DNA of 13,525 nt from Deltaproteobacteria bacterium RBG_16_44_11 (GCA_001797845.1 MGQN01000017.1:283-13807); one strand, 5' to 3'. Shown: positions 1 to 7,404, counted from the stretch's first letter. Numbers and translations are program-made. The notes: generated from the letters alone by a model not told the origin.

Positions 1-215
1 TTATCCGGTCCGCCGCATTCGGGCGTGTAGCAGGTGACGTTTCTGAATTCGCATTTCCGAAAGCAGGAGGGACATTGCTCCGGGATGTTCTGCGCTTTGA
101 GGGTGTAGCCGCATTCCCGGCATTTCCAAAAAGTCATGCCACAGGCGGGGCATTTATCTTCGTCAAACGGTGTTTCGGATTTATACCCGCAGATAGCACA
201 TTCTTTAACAGCCAT
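1..215 (-). CDS. Multi-cysteine zinc-ribbon (rubredoxin-like) protein, partial
   Basis: The frame is open from 215 to the left edge, giving 71 residues with the C-terminus outside the window. Eleven cysteines are visible. Eight form four CxxC knuckles at residues 6/9, 22/25, 32/35 and 48/51, arranged as two successive pairs of the CxxCG...CPxC type found in rubredoxins and zinc ribbons. Further cysteines follow at 55, 62 and 67. It therefore probably binds two or more Zn or Fe ions; no catalytic residues are visible and the partner is unknown. Two ATGs are possible, at 221 and 215. The GGGGAGG at 223-229 lies 1 nt before the first and 7 nt before the second, so 215 is preferred (protein begins MAVKECAICGY). 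It lies 42 bp downstream of the HD gene and could share its transcript. Such small ribbons are common beside redox genes in anaerobes (general knowledge). Confidence 0.72.
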   Translation of the reverse strand, partial: MAVKECAICGYKSETPFDEDKCPACGMTFWKCRECGYTLKAQNIPEQCPSCFRKCEFRNVTCYTPECGGPD

Positions 216-257
216 ATCCATGCCTCCCCTGATAGATGTTGACTTTAGTGACGTATA

Positions 258-809
258 CTACAGTCCCAAATCTGCCGCCACGCCCTTCATCGCATCAAGT
301 CCTAGCGCAATAAAGTCATCTAGCTCCAAGCCGATCTCACTACACTTTGCTATTTGCTCTCGGTTCGCACCCGCCGCAAAGCGCTCTTCCTTGAACCGCT
401 TGCGAATAGATTTGGCCTCCACGGAGGCGAGCTTTTTATCGGGACGCACCAATGCCGCGGCAGTGATAAGCCCGGTCAAAGGATCGGTACAAAACAGGGC
501 TTTATCCATCAGCGACACGCAGGGCTCACCGAGCATTTGGTTGTGGACTAAAATGGCATGACTGACAGCATCGCTTGCGCCCAGTTGTTTGGCCATTTCC
601 GCTCCGGGCTTGCCGTGGATTTTCATATCCGCATTCGTTAAATCAATATCGATATCATGAAGCAGACCCGCCAGACCCCACTCATCTTCATTTTCCTTGA
701 ACCGCCGGGCAAGCGCCCGCATAATGGCTTCCGTAGCCAGCATATGCTTGATGAGATTTTCATTCTTTACATTTTCGTGGATGGATTTCAGTGCCGTTTC
801 TCTATTCAT
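258..809 (-). CDS. Small HD-domain (HDIG-type) phosphohydrolase
   Basis: 183 residues, the usual size for stand-alone bacterial HDIG proteins. Metal ligands are visible in order: H21 (LIKHMLA), the HD pair H51-D52 (LLHDID), H65 (IHG), H89 (VHN) and a likely distal D109. This supports a metal-dependent phosphohydrolase fold; the substrate (nucleotide or cyclic nucleotide) cannot be read from sequence. An upstream ATG at 821 is in frame, but the GGAG at 816-819 lies 6 nt before the ATG at 809, so 809 is preferred (MNRETALK). It is preceded at about 100 bp by the XRE regulator and followed by the zinc-ribbon gene, all co-directional. Its 5' part recurs twice in the window as broken paralogous fragments (1246-1303 and 4395-4487); a 50-bp stretch of the gene (703-752) is identical to 4395-4444. 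The HD call is firm, the reaction is not. Confidence 0.82.
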   Translation of the reverse strand: MNRETALKSIHENVKNENLIKHMLATEAIMRALARRFKENEDEWGLAGLLHDIDIDLTNADMKIHGKPGAEMAKQLGASDAVSHAILVHNQMLGEPCVSLMDKALFCTDPLTGLITAAALVRPDKKLASVEAKSIRKRFKEERFAAGANREQIAKCSEIGLELDDFIALGLDAMKGVAADLGL

Positions 810-907
810 AACAATCTCCATCCTTTAACTACTGTCACCTTCGCCATTGTTTGCAGTATAGCTCTATCCTTTAATATCAAAAATAAAGATTCAAATGTGA
901 TTTCTCG

Positions 908-1186
908 CTAAGCGGCCTTCTGTATTTCTTTGCCTTCGTACTCGGGAAACATGATAATCGCCGGGTGAACGTTGAAGGCTTTTGCTATCAGTTCTACACG
1001 TCTTTTTCCTATCTCCACCTTATCATTTTCCAAAAGGCTGATATTCGTCGCACTGATTCCGCAACGTTCAGCAAGCTCCGCCTGAGTCCAGACCTTTAAT
1101 TCACGAAGCATACGAATGACCTCGCCGGACGTCAACTTGGCGTGCGGTTTTGCCGGAACAAATTCGCTTTTTTTGCTGGTTTTCAT
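908..1186 (-). CDS. XRE/HigA-type helix-turn-helix regulator (possible orphan antitoxin)
   Basis: 92 residues. A Cro/CI-type helix-turn-helix covers residues 20-79, with the typical pattern RMLRELKVWTQAELAERCG, then ISATNISLLEN and ELIAKAFNV. A basic N-terminal arm (MKTSKKS) and a short tail flank it. A strong AGGAGG lies 4 nt before the ATG (plus strand 1191-1196), which fixes the start. Short XRE proteins of this shape are commonly antitoxins encoded just after a RelE/HigB-type toxin (family knowledge). No toxin frame exists upstream: only 59 bp separate this gene from repeat A at 1246. It may be an antitoxin whose toxin was lost when the repeat arrived, or an ordinary transcription factor for the HD and zinc-ribbon genes that follow. 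DNA binding is well supported; the antitoxin role is inference. Confidence 0.82.
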   Translation of the reverse strand: MKTSKKSEFVPAKPHAKLTSGEVIRMLRELKVWTQAELAERCGISATNISLLENDKVEIGKRRVELIAKAFNVHPAIIMFPEYEGKEIQKAA

Positions 1187-1245
1187 AAGTCCTCCTAATA
1201 TTCGTGCGGCTATAATAAGTCAAGGCGGAATTTAAATAGAACAGA

Positions 1246-1303
1246 CAGCATATGCTTGATCAGGTTTTCATTCTTTACATTTTCTTGGATGGCTTTTAAT
1301 GAG
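1246..1303 (-). pseudogene. Fragment of an HD-gene paralogue (N-terminal part), copy A
   Basis: Minus-strand translation reads LKAIQENVKNENLIKHML, against LKSIHENVKNENLIKHML in the intact HD protein encoded at 258-809. The differences from the intact gene are shared with copy B, so both derive from one paralogue rather than from the neighbouring gene itself. The similarity stops at 1246, within the first helix and before the HD pair, so no active enzyme can be made. Confidence 0.75.
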
Positions 1304-1557
1304 ACCCAAGCTACAGGAACAAAGCGAATAACCTAAAGGTCATCTGCGACTGGAGCTTGCAGGTCGAATTATCCCAGAAGCGTAGTACCCTGAAGGGCAT
1401 CTACGACGACGTGGGACTTGTACCTTATGTAATTTCCCGATCCATAAGTTCCTCTATCTGACGACCACTGCCGCTTTGGTATTTTTGTAACAAATGAGAT
1501 GGTTTTGATTATTGTGTAGCTATTCTAGAAAAAATGGAATCGTCGCCATTATCCACT
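1246..1557. repeat. Direct repeat copy A (left flank of the polyamine operon)
   Basis: This fills the gene-free stretch between the XRE gene and the decarboxylase. It matches 4430-4720 along its whole length in the same orientation, with long identical blocks, a few substitutions and one 21-nt stretch (about 1388-1408) missing from the other copy. Read on the minus strand it holds, in order: a CCGTCCCC-like motif near 1540, a ribosome-site-like AGAGGAAC before an ATG at about 1444, roughly 130 bp of foreign-looking sequence (about 1304-1432), and then coding sequence resembling codons 6-24 of the HD gene. I see no intact gene in it. Confidence 0.85.
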
Positions 1558-1570
1558 TTTGGCAAAAGGT

Positions 1571-2758
1571 CTATATATTTTCCCTGTTAATGTGCGCGAC
1601 TTTGGCAACCGGGAAGCCGTTAAAGTCCGTGGCCGAGGCTAAAGTGTAAGCGCCAATATTTTCCGCGTAAAGCAAATCGTCAATTTGCAAATCTTCCGGC
1701 AGTTCATCAGCCAGTGAGATTGTATCAAAAGCGTCGCAGGTCGGTCCAAAAGTGGCGCAAAGTTTGAGTTCGCCGGCTTTAAAAGCGTGGAGCGGGTAAT
1801 ACTGGTGGTCATAAACCTGGCCGGAAAAAGTATGATACACGCCATCATCAAGATAATAACAAGTTTTGCCGTCGCGAATGGATTTGCCGATAATTTTTGT
1901 CACCAAGGTGCAGGCTGTGGCTACCATAAATCGGCCAGGCTCGGCAATAACCTGGATGTTGTCTTTGCCGAACAAGCGTTTAATTTCCAAATTCAATTTT
2001 TTAGCCAAAGCAGAAAATGATTTTACATCCGGTGTGTATTTAACCGGAAACCCGCCGCCAATATCCAAAACTTTTTTCTTTTTGCCCTCTTTATCCGTAA
2101 AACCAATTTCAAAATTCCGCAAAGCAGCTTCCTTCAAAATAGAATGCGCAAAATTTAGCCCTTGCAAATAGTTGTCAAAATTATTGCATTGACTGCCCAC
2201 GTGAAAACTAATGCCTTCCACATCCAAACCCATGCCAATGGCCTCGGCAATTAGATCCACGGCTTCGCCGGGATGCGCGCCAAATTTGGAAGACAGCTCC
2301 ACCATACTTCCGGTATTGGGCACGCGAATGCGTAAAATTAGCCCTACGTCCGGCGCGTGTTGCTTGATTTTTTTCAGTTCCTCAATATTGTCAAAAGTTA
2401 CCAAAATTTTGTACGGGTTTAATTTTGTCAAAACTTTGAACGGTTTAATAGTGTTGGCGTAAATAATTTTGTCCCAAATAAAATCTTGGCGTTCTTTGTC
2501 CGGCCAGGTTTCAATATTTTTATAAACAAGCTTGAATTCGTAAATTGAAGCCACATCAAAGCTAGAGCCAAGGTCAAACATGGTTTTAATTATCGCAGGA
2601 TTGGAATTAGACTTAACCGCAAAATACGGTTGCACATCCGGCAATTTTTCACGGAATTCCTTAAAATTGTTGCGCAGGATTTCGTGGTCAACCACAAACA
2701 GCGGCGTCCCGTTTTTAGCGGCCAATTCCTGCAAAAGTTTTTTCCTTGTCTCAATCAT
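1571..2758 (-). CDS. PLP-dependent ornithine decarboxylase-like protein (fold type III)
   Basis: 395 residues, normal for bacterial and eukaryotic-type ornithine/lysine decarboxylases of the alanine-racemase fold. Expected landmarks are present: the PLP lysine K49 in YFAVKSN, H186 in FHVGSQ, the glycine loop GGGFP at 234-238, the phosphate-binding EPGR at 273-276, the active-site Cys donated by the partner subunit in GPTCDAFD (C341, D342), and ENIGAYT with Y371. It should convert ornithine (perhaps also lysine) to putrescine (cadaverine) and CO2 in the cytoplasm as a homodimer. The CD-x-x-D motif favours ornithine/lysine decarboxylase over diaminopimelate or carboxynorspermidine decarboxylase. 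The ATG overlaps the stop of the homospermidine synthase gene (ATGA, 2755-2758) and has no clear Shine-Dalgarno, so translational coupling is likely. The product would feed the upstream gene's enzyme. Alternative: a carboxynorspermidine decarboxylase relative. Confidence 0.85.
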   Translation of the reverse strand: MIETRKKLLQELAAKNGTPLFVVDHEILRNNFKEFREKLPDVQPYFAVKSNSNPAIIKTMFDLGSSFDVASIYEFKLVYKNIETWPDKERQDFIWDKIIYANTIKPFKVLTKLNPYKILVTFDNIEELKKIKQHAPDVGLILRIRVPNTGSMVELSSKFGAHPGEAVDLIAEAIGMGLDVEGISFHVGSQCNNFDNYLQGLNFAHSILKEAALRNFEIGFTDKEGKKKKVLDIGGGFPVKYTPDVKSFSALAKKLNLEIKRLFGKDNIQVIAEPGRFMVATACTLVTKIIGKSIRDGKTCYYLDDGVYHTFSGQVYDHQYYPLHAFKAGELKLCATFGPTCDAFDTISLADELPEDLQIDDLLYAENIGAYTLASATDFNGFPVAKVAHINRENI

Positions 2759-4209
2759 GGAATAAACCGGAAGTTTTCAAATTGCCAAACGTCGGCAGTG
2801 GGGGTGTTGGCCGGGTTTTCTTTAAAATAGACTACGCGGTTTTTAATGGGAGTCCAGTCCGAGGCCTTGGAAATAAAATTGCCTAAATAAGGTTTAGCAA
2901 TATCCAGTACAAAGTCGTGCGGTAAATCATCGGGTAAATTCAATCCCCTTTTCGGGTTTTCTATCATCCAAAGTACTGCGCTGATAACCCCGAGCGCGAC
3001 CTGCAAAGTTGTGGCATTTTGTCCTGGTGCCAGCCTTCTGGCTTCTTCTATGGAAAGATCGCTGCCTGTCCACCAGGAAGTGTATTCATGGCCCATAAGC
3101 AAAGCGCCTAATATATCCGCGCCGGTAGTAATTTCATCGCCCATAATTCTTAATTTTGGCGGCAAAACATAATTTCTGCCGCGAAGTTCGTAAATGGAAG
3201 CCAAAGTTTCGTGGCAAGGCATGTATGCGTAATGCACGGTGGGACGAAAAACGGCCTTTTCTTCTTCCCAAACTGTAAGTCGATCTGATAATCCAAAAGC
3301 TTCGCCATGGCGGATAACCATACCCACAATTTCCTGGTCCGGAATCCAAGATCTGACCCAGGTGTTCATACCCATTTGCGCCAAAGCGATTTGGTTTTTT
3401 GGGCCATATGGCGGAACATGCGCCAGGTTCGGAAGTTTTTGCTCATGCGTACCCCAGCCCATTTCCGCCGGCGCTGTGCCTTCTTCCCGAAGGCCTTCTA
3501 TGCTCCAGGTGCCCACGAATTCATCCACTTCCTTGGGGCGATTAGTAATTTGCGTGTCGCGCTCGCTGCAATGAATGACTTTGACCTTTAGTTTTTGGGC
3601 AAGCAAATTAAATTTTCGGGATTTGATTAATTCTTCCAGTTCTTCTTTGTCTTTCACGGTTACCTTGCCATCAGCTATCATTTTATTTGCAATATCAATC
3701 AGGCCCTGTTTTACAAAATGTGAAATCAGCCCTGGATTAGCGCCATGGTCAACCACGGAACTTACGGAGTCTTTGGGCCAGTCTTTGATCATTTCGCGGA
3801 GTTTCATTTGCCGCCAGTACAAAGATTTTTCAAACGGACTGTCTTTGTGTATCCCTTCTAAAGAATCCCAAATCTCAACTGAAGTATTTATGTACAAAAT
3901 ATTATTGTCATGGCACCAGCCAATAATATCATTGGCGCCAATATTCCAGGCCAAATCTATAATCAGGCCGCCATTGTCAGTGTATTTGGCAAACTCTTTA
4001 CCCATATTTCCCGGGGTAATGCGGTTTCGGACAAATTGTACACCTTTATCAGTAAATTTCTTTAAACTTTGGGCTTTGTCTTCAAAATCCATAATAGTGA
4101 CATTTTTCGGGTCCACTTTCAAATGCTCAAAAAGAATTGGCAAAGTGCATTGCGAAACCGAGCCATAGCCGATAATTAAAATTTTGTGGTCAAATTTTTT
4201 CTTAGTCAT
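2755..4209 (-). CDS. hss: Homospermidine synthase (saccharopine-dehydrogenase-like fold)
   Basis: 484 residues, matching bacterial homospermidine synthases (about 470-480). An N-terminal Rossmann fold carries the dinucleotide loop IGYGSVSQ (residues 13-20). Family-typical blocks follow: HGANPGLISHFVKQGL, a MGDEITTGADILGALLMGHE stretch, SIEEARRLAPGQNATTLQV and the C-terminal KPYLGNF...DWTPI. The enzyme uses NAD+ in an internal redox cycle to join two putrescines into sym-homospermidine with release of ammonia (known for the family). The next gene makes putrescine, so the pair forms a short ornithine-to-homospermidine pathway. The start at 4209 has only a weak GGAT upstream; a promoter candidate lies about 80-105 bp further up. 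Both genes are bracketed by the direct repeats A and B and are rich in Lys and Asn codons, which suggests transfer as a unit. Other saccharopine-dehydrogenase-like enzymes (carboxynorspermidine synthase) are shorter, about 400 residues. Confidence 0.88.
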   Translation of the reverse strand: MTKKKFDHKILIIGYGSVSQCTLPILFEHLKVDPKNVTIMDFEDKAQSLKKFTDKGVQFVRNRITPGNMGKEFAKYTDNGGLIIDLAWNIGANDIIGWCHDNNILYINTSVEIWDSLEGIHKDSPFEKSLYWRQMKLREMIKDWPKDSVSSVVDHGANPGLISHFVKQGLIDIANKMIADGKVTVKDKEELEELIKSRKFNLLAQKLKVKVIHCSERDTQITNRPKEVDEFVGTWSIEGLREEGTAPAEMGWGTHEQKLPNLAHVPPYGPKNQIALAQMGMNTWVRSWIPDQEIVGMVIRHGEAFGLSDRLTVWEEEKAVFRPTVHYAYMPCHETLASIYELRGRNYVLPPKLRIMGDEITTGADILGALLMGHEYTSWWTGSDLSIEEARRLAPGQNATTLQVALGVISAVLWMIENPKRGLNLPDDLPHDFVLDIAKPYLGNFISKASDWTPIKNRVVYFKENPANTPTADVWQFENFRFIP

Positions 4210-4288
4210 TTTTTTGATCCGTATCCGCCAAATAATAGTGTTCGAGTTTATTTTGTTTTTTGATAAGATATTGTTTTTAGATGGTTGA

Positions 4289-4315
4289 ACTATAGGAATT
4301 ACGGTCTTGTGTCAA
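4289..4315 (-). promoter_or_regulatory. Candidate sigma70 promoter of the polyamine operon
   Basis: On the minus strand a perfect TTGACA (plus 4310-4315) is followed after 15 nt by TATAGT (plus 4289-4294). The spacer is 2 nt shorter than ideal, so strength is doubtful. It points at the homospermidine synthase start at 4209, leaving a leader of about 75 nt that is AT-rich and shows no obvious riboswitch fold. Confidence 0.4.
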
Positions 4316-4394
4316 GGAAATCTTGGCCACAAAATGTAGGTTCGGATTATGTTTATTACCGATTGAAATGTAGTGTGAATTGGGATCGAAGCGA

Positions 4395-4487
4395 CGCCGG
4401 GCAAGCGCCCGCATAATGGCTTCCGTAGCCAGCATATGCTTGATCAGGTTTTCATTTTTTTACATTTTCTTGGATGGCTTTTAATGA
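4395..4487 (-). pseudogene. Fragment of an HD-gene paralogue (N-terminal part), copy B
   Basis: It corresponds to codons of about residues 6-36 of the HD protein, ending at the LARR segment before the HD motif. A run of seven T's near 4455-4461 replaces the CTTT of copy A and of the intact gene, adding one base and breaking the reading frame. It is therefore a dead gene piece. Upstream (about 4598-4612) the sequence TTTCTCTATCCATAA resembles the start-codon region of the intact gene (TTTCTCTATTCATAA near 797-811), separated here by about 110 bp of unrelated sequence. Confidence 0.75.
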
Positions 4488-4720
4488 GACCCAAGCTACA
4501 GGAACAAAGCGAATAACCTAAAGGTCATCTGCGACTGGAGCTTGCAGGTCGAATTATCCCAGAAGCGTAGCGACGTGGGACTTGTACCTTATGTAATTTT
4601 CTCTATCCATAAGTTCCTCTGCCTGACGACCACTACCGCTTTGGCATTTTTGCAATAAGTGAGATGGTTTTGATTATTCTGTAACTAGCCTAGAAAAAAT
4701 CTAACCGTCCCCAATTATCC
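4395..4720. repeat. Direct repeat copy B (right flank of the polyamine operon)
   Basis: Together with the promoter region this occupies the gene-free stretch 4210-4744. From 4430 it matches repeat A (1246-1557) in the same orientation, lacking 21 nt. It extends further to the left than A: 4395-4444 is identical over 50 bp to 703-752 inside the intact HD gene. It ends with AACCGTCCCCAATTATCC at 4703-4720, only 25 bp from the stop of the fused ATPase gene. Homologous recombination between A and B would delete about 3.2 kb including both polyamine genes. Confidence 0.87.
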
Positions 4721-4744
4721 TACTAGTGTTTTCTTTTAAAAATC

Positions 4745-6757
4745 TTATTTAGAAAGTGACTCACCCTTTGCAATTTTTCTAACAAGCTCACGCAGCTCTT
4801 CTGGTACTAAATTGGCTGAAGTTGACATCTCTTTAATTAGGCTATTCTGAAATACCGATGGATCACCGAGGCCTTCTTCTCTTGAATATTCTTCTAATAA
4901 TCTTTTCCCGGGGAAAAGAACTCTCCACTTATCATCTTCATCCTTAATTGCAGATCCCACCTCTTCTTGATATTTGGAAATCAAACTTTCTAAAGAAGTC
5001 GGACTAGTTATTGCGGATAGGGCTGAATTTATTTGAGTCACCTTTGTTGTAACATTTGTTTTTAAAGTCTTGATCCTGTCGGCATCATATGCATTTGTGG
5101 CATCAATAATAGATTGACCTTCCAATAGCTTACCTAAAGAAAAATCTTCGGGGCGATATGTTAGATTTAATCGAAATGAGAGCATGTCTCGGAGTACTTC
5201 GCCTGAAATTCTGCGAACGATGCTTCTTAATCGAGATTTGACTTGTTCGGGGTTCGTTGCCTTGCCAAATATTTCTGTTTGGACCTTTGCAATCAATTCA
5301 TCAACTAGTAGATAGTTTTCGATCTCGTGTCGCTTGAAAACATAAACGCGCCCAGATGTATGTTCGTTATATTTATTAATAAACTCCGGCGTCAAATAAT
5401 CTCGATCACGAAGAAGATAAAACTGCGTCCATCCCAAATCTGCTTCTAGAATCGCCATAATTGCAGCGTTTATCCTTGTCTGATTCTCGCATGAGTTTGC
5501 AGGAATGAATTTTATTGTACTGCCATAGTTAGGGAATATGTTTGAAAATACTTTACGTTCAGAGCTTGAGTTTTCACCTTCTAAAAAAACCATTCGCTTA
5601 GCAATACCTATATACCCTGAAAAACCAAACATGTCTTTCAAGATACGAAGAGCTTCAGCCTCATCTGTACCTTTAATTACTCGTGGTTTGAAGGTTGTCT
5701 GATCTCGAACCACATACATAACCCGGTCGCGCCCAGCTTCATCAATAATTTCGGTATTGTGAGTAGCGAGCCAGACTTGATTGCCCGGTTTGATACTTTG
5801 CATTGTCCTTACAAGCAACCGAGCCAGTTCAGGGTGAAGGTGCAGCTCGGGCTCATCAATAACGATAACAGCATTCGAGACATCATGTCGAAGGAAGAAA
5901 GAAAGAATGAAGAAGACTTCCTTTTCACCAGAAGATAAATCTTGAAAAGGAATAATTTCTCCAGAAGATATTTGAATGTATAGGTTGCTTGGGATCTCCT
6001 CGTTAGCATCGGCAAATTTGTACCCAACAAAGAGCTTTTGTAAAAGTTCATCGTAAGGACGTAGTGGGTCTTCAGGAACGTTGCCAACAGCAACCTTAGC
6101 AACATCACGCTTGTGATGGTACTCGCCAAGGTGACGATAATAGTGATAGCGCTGCTGAACTAAAAATTCGAACATGTCTTTATACTGAACATCAGAAGTA
6201 TTAAAGGCCATGCCCCATATATAATCTCTATTTATTATCTGTTCATAAGTAAAAAGTCTTTTCCGGTCAAACCCTTCCGGGGGATAGTAACGATCTGACT
6301 TAAGAAAAAATCCTAGCGCGCGGCTGTACTGGTTACGAAGAACTTGTGAAACGAGATTGTGAATTAAATTGTAGAGACTAGCTTTAGCTTGATACTTACC
6401 TTCCGCATAATTGTATGAACGATAATAGGTTGAATTGTTATCAAAGTAATCGCGGACTTCCTGCGGGTATTGGTCATGACTCGATGCAATATAATCCCGA
6501 ATTAATTTCTGTTCCTCAGGAGTAACTGCGAGTGCAACCTCAAATGCATTGGTTGGAAACGACCGGCGCAGTGACCAGGCTAAGCTCCAGGAGTTTGATA
6601 ATGCATAGCCAATAAGTTCCAATATGGAGCTTTTCCCGCCACCATTAGGCCCAGCAAGAACAACTAAGTCGGAACCGTTCGATGGCAGGAAAAAAGGTCC
6701 TAAATGCACTTCTTGAAGATGACGAAAAGATTTAATATGTATTTCCTGAATATACAT
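4745..6757 (-). CDS. Fused AAA ATPase / TOPRIM (DUF4435-like) protein, candidate single-chain PARIS defence protein
   Basis: 670 residues. The N-terminal half is an OLD/AAA_21-type ABC ATPase: Walker A GPNGGGKSS (36-44), signature LSSGEKE (274-280), Walker B VIVIDEPELHLHP (297-309), H-loop ATHNTEII (331-338). The C-terminal half looks like a TOPRIM/DUF4435 nuclease domain: FLEGEN with E393, LLRDRD with D451 and D453, then RHEIENYLL (476-484), the HEIENYL block I associate with DUF4435. AAA plus DUF4435 is the content of PARIS (AriA/AriB), which senses phage anti-restriction proteins and whose AriB cleaves host tRNA; fused forms are known (family knowledge). Assignment here is inference; a generic OLD-like ATPase is the alternative. 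A GAGAGGG lies about 9 nt upstream of the ATG. The gene is monocistronic in appearance, 188 bp downstream of the HNH gene, and preceded 35 bp upstream by a sirtuin 3'-end relic. Confidence 0.8.
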   Translation of the reverse strand: MYIQEIHIKSFRHLQEVHLGPFFLPSNGSDLVVLAGPNGGGKSSILELIGYALSNSWSLAWSLRRSFPTNAFEVALAVTPEEQKLIRDYIASSHDQYPQEVRDYFDNNSTYYRSYNYAEGKYQAKASLYNLIHNLVSQVLRNQYSRALGFFLKSDRYYPPEGFDRKRLFTYEQIINRDYIWGMAFNTSDVQYKDMFEFLVQQRYHYYRHLGEYHHKRDVAKVAVGNVPEDPLRPYDELLQKLFVGYKFADANEEIPSNLYIQISSGEIIPFQDLSSGEKEVFFILSFFLRHDVSNAVIVIDEPELHLHPELARLLVRTMQSIKPGNQVWLATHNTEIIDEAGRDRVMYVVRDQTTFKPRVIKGTDEAEALRILKDMFGFSGYIGIAKRMVFLEGENSSSERKVFSNIFPNYGSTIKFIPANSCENQTRINAAIMAILEADLGWTQFYLLRDRDYLTPEFINKYNEHTSGRVYVFKRHEIENYLLVDELIAKVQTEIFGKATNPEQVKSRLRSIVRRISGEVLRDMLSFRLNLTYRPEDFSLGKLLEGQSIIDATNAYDADRIKTLKTNVTTKVTQINSALSAITSPTSLESLISKYQEEVGSAIKDEDDKWRVLFPGKRLLEEYSREEGLGDPSVFQNSLIKEMSTSANLVPEELRELVRKIAKGESLSK

Positions 6758-6791
6758 CAGCTATTTCCCTCTCTCACTTTATACCCTATTT

Positions 6792-6817
6792 TATTTCATA
6801 TCCCTAAATTTGGCTTC
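6792..6817 (-). pseudogene. Relic of the sirtuin gene 3' end (short copy)
   Basis: Twenty-six bases match 9335-9360 with one difference, and through it match the 3' end of the intact sirtuin gene near 11674-11698. On the minus strand it encodes the tail EAKF or KPNF-type end with the stop region. It lies 35 bp upstream of the fused ATPase gene and directly beside a GAACCGCCCCCATTATTCAC motif at 6827-6846. A chance match of 25/26 at the analogous position is unlikely. Confidence 0.7.
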
Positions 6818-6826
6818 GATTAAATT

Positions 6827-6846
6827 GAACCGCCCCCATTATTCAC
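6827..6846. repeat. CCGTCCCC/ATTATTCA-type motif (one of four in the window)
   Basis: GAACCGCCCCCATTATTCAC here resembles AACCGTCCCCAATTATCC at 4703-4720, the weaker ATCGTCGCCATTATCC at 1540-1554 and ACTTCCGCATTATTCATT at 9291-9308, all in the same orientation. All four lie in intergenic spacers at module edges, beside either the HD-type repeat or a sirtuin relic. I recall similar GGGGACGGTT sequences near IS200-like elements in deltaproteobacterial genomes, but no transposase is present here. Confidence 0.45.
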
Positions 6847-6945
6847 ATATTTTGATCTTCATTGTTTCGCATGTGCTCCATATCGTAAAATCAATATTGC
6901 AATTGTCAAAATTAAAGATGAATCCCCGTCTTTGAACCTTAAAAC

Positions 6946-7383
6946 TTACGTGTCTCGATAGATATAATTTAGAAATTCTTCATGAGATATATCGTCATTA
7001 TACATATCAGCCGAGTCACCATGCTTATTGCGAAGCCATGTTTCATATCCTTTGGCAACTCCTCGCTCAAAATCTTCAATAGGATGACATATTGTACATA
7101 ATACGACTACGTCATTTACTCTTTCTTCATATAGGTTTTCATAATTTTTATGATGAACCTCAAGATTATCTTTTCTTTTGCATTTAGCGCATTTTCTACC
7201 GAGTATTTCAAAAGCTTTGTCTCTTTTTTTCTTCCACTCTAGTGATTGAATATATTTTTTATATCCCATGTGAGCACTTTTAGAACCCAGCAAACAATTA
7301 GCCTTTTCTTTCTTGCCCTTTAATGTACTGCAGTTGAAATCAAGTGACAACTGCAAATCTTGTGTTCTTTTGGTTTTTCTCAT
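6946..7383 (-). CDS. HNH endonuclease-family protein
   Basis: 145 residues. The HNH/zinc module occupies residues 62-105: C65-x2-C68, the LEVHHKNY block with H77-H78, the family-typical YEERVNDVVVLC segment, and C96-x2-C99-H100. This is the McrA-like HNH layout with a structural zinc. The final His often seen about four residues after CH is absent (CHPIEDFERG), so catalytic competence is likely but not certain. The N-terminal 40 residues are Lys-rich and may bind DNA. No clear Shine-Dalgarno precedes the ATG at 7383; an internal Met39 starts the conserved part but is not better placed. It lies 166 bp downstream of the OLD-family gene, separated by a perfect palindrome at 7405-7431. ATPase followed by HNH is the gene order of Septu (PtuA-PtuB), hence a possible functional pair. 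Confidence 0.78.
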   Translation of the reverse strand: MRKTKRTQDLQLSLDFNCSTLKGKKEKANCLLGSKSAHMGYKKYIQSLEWKKKRDKAFEILGRKCAKCKRKDNLEVHHKNYENLYEERVNDVVVLCTICHPIEDFERGVAKGYETWLRNKHGDSADMYNDDISHEEFLNYIYRDT

Positions 7384-7404
7384 ATTAGTTAATCAATATC
7401 GCAT

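Noticed and set aside
1195..1223. TTGACT...TATTAG promoter upstream of the XRE gene
   Set aside because: With a 17-nt spacer the -10 would overlap the Shine-Dalgarno; an alternative TATTAT lacks a good -35.
1303..1461. A real small plus-strand gene in repeat A
   Set aside because: The 52-codon open frame follows directly on a stop, has no Met start or ribosome site at its beginning, and lies within decayed repeat sequence.
3239..4168. Plus-strand frames of 94-197 codons opposite homospermidine synthase
   Set aside because: They are antisense shadows with low-complexity Ser-rich translations, while the minus frame matches a well-known enzyme over its full length.
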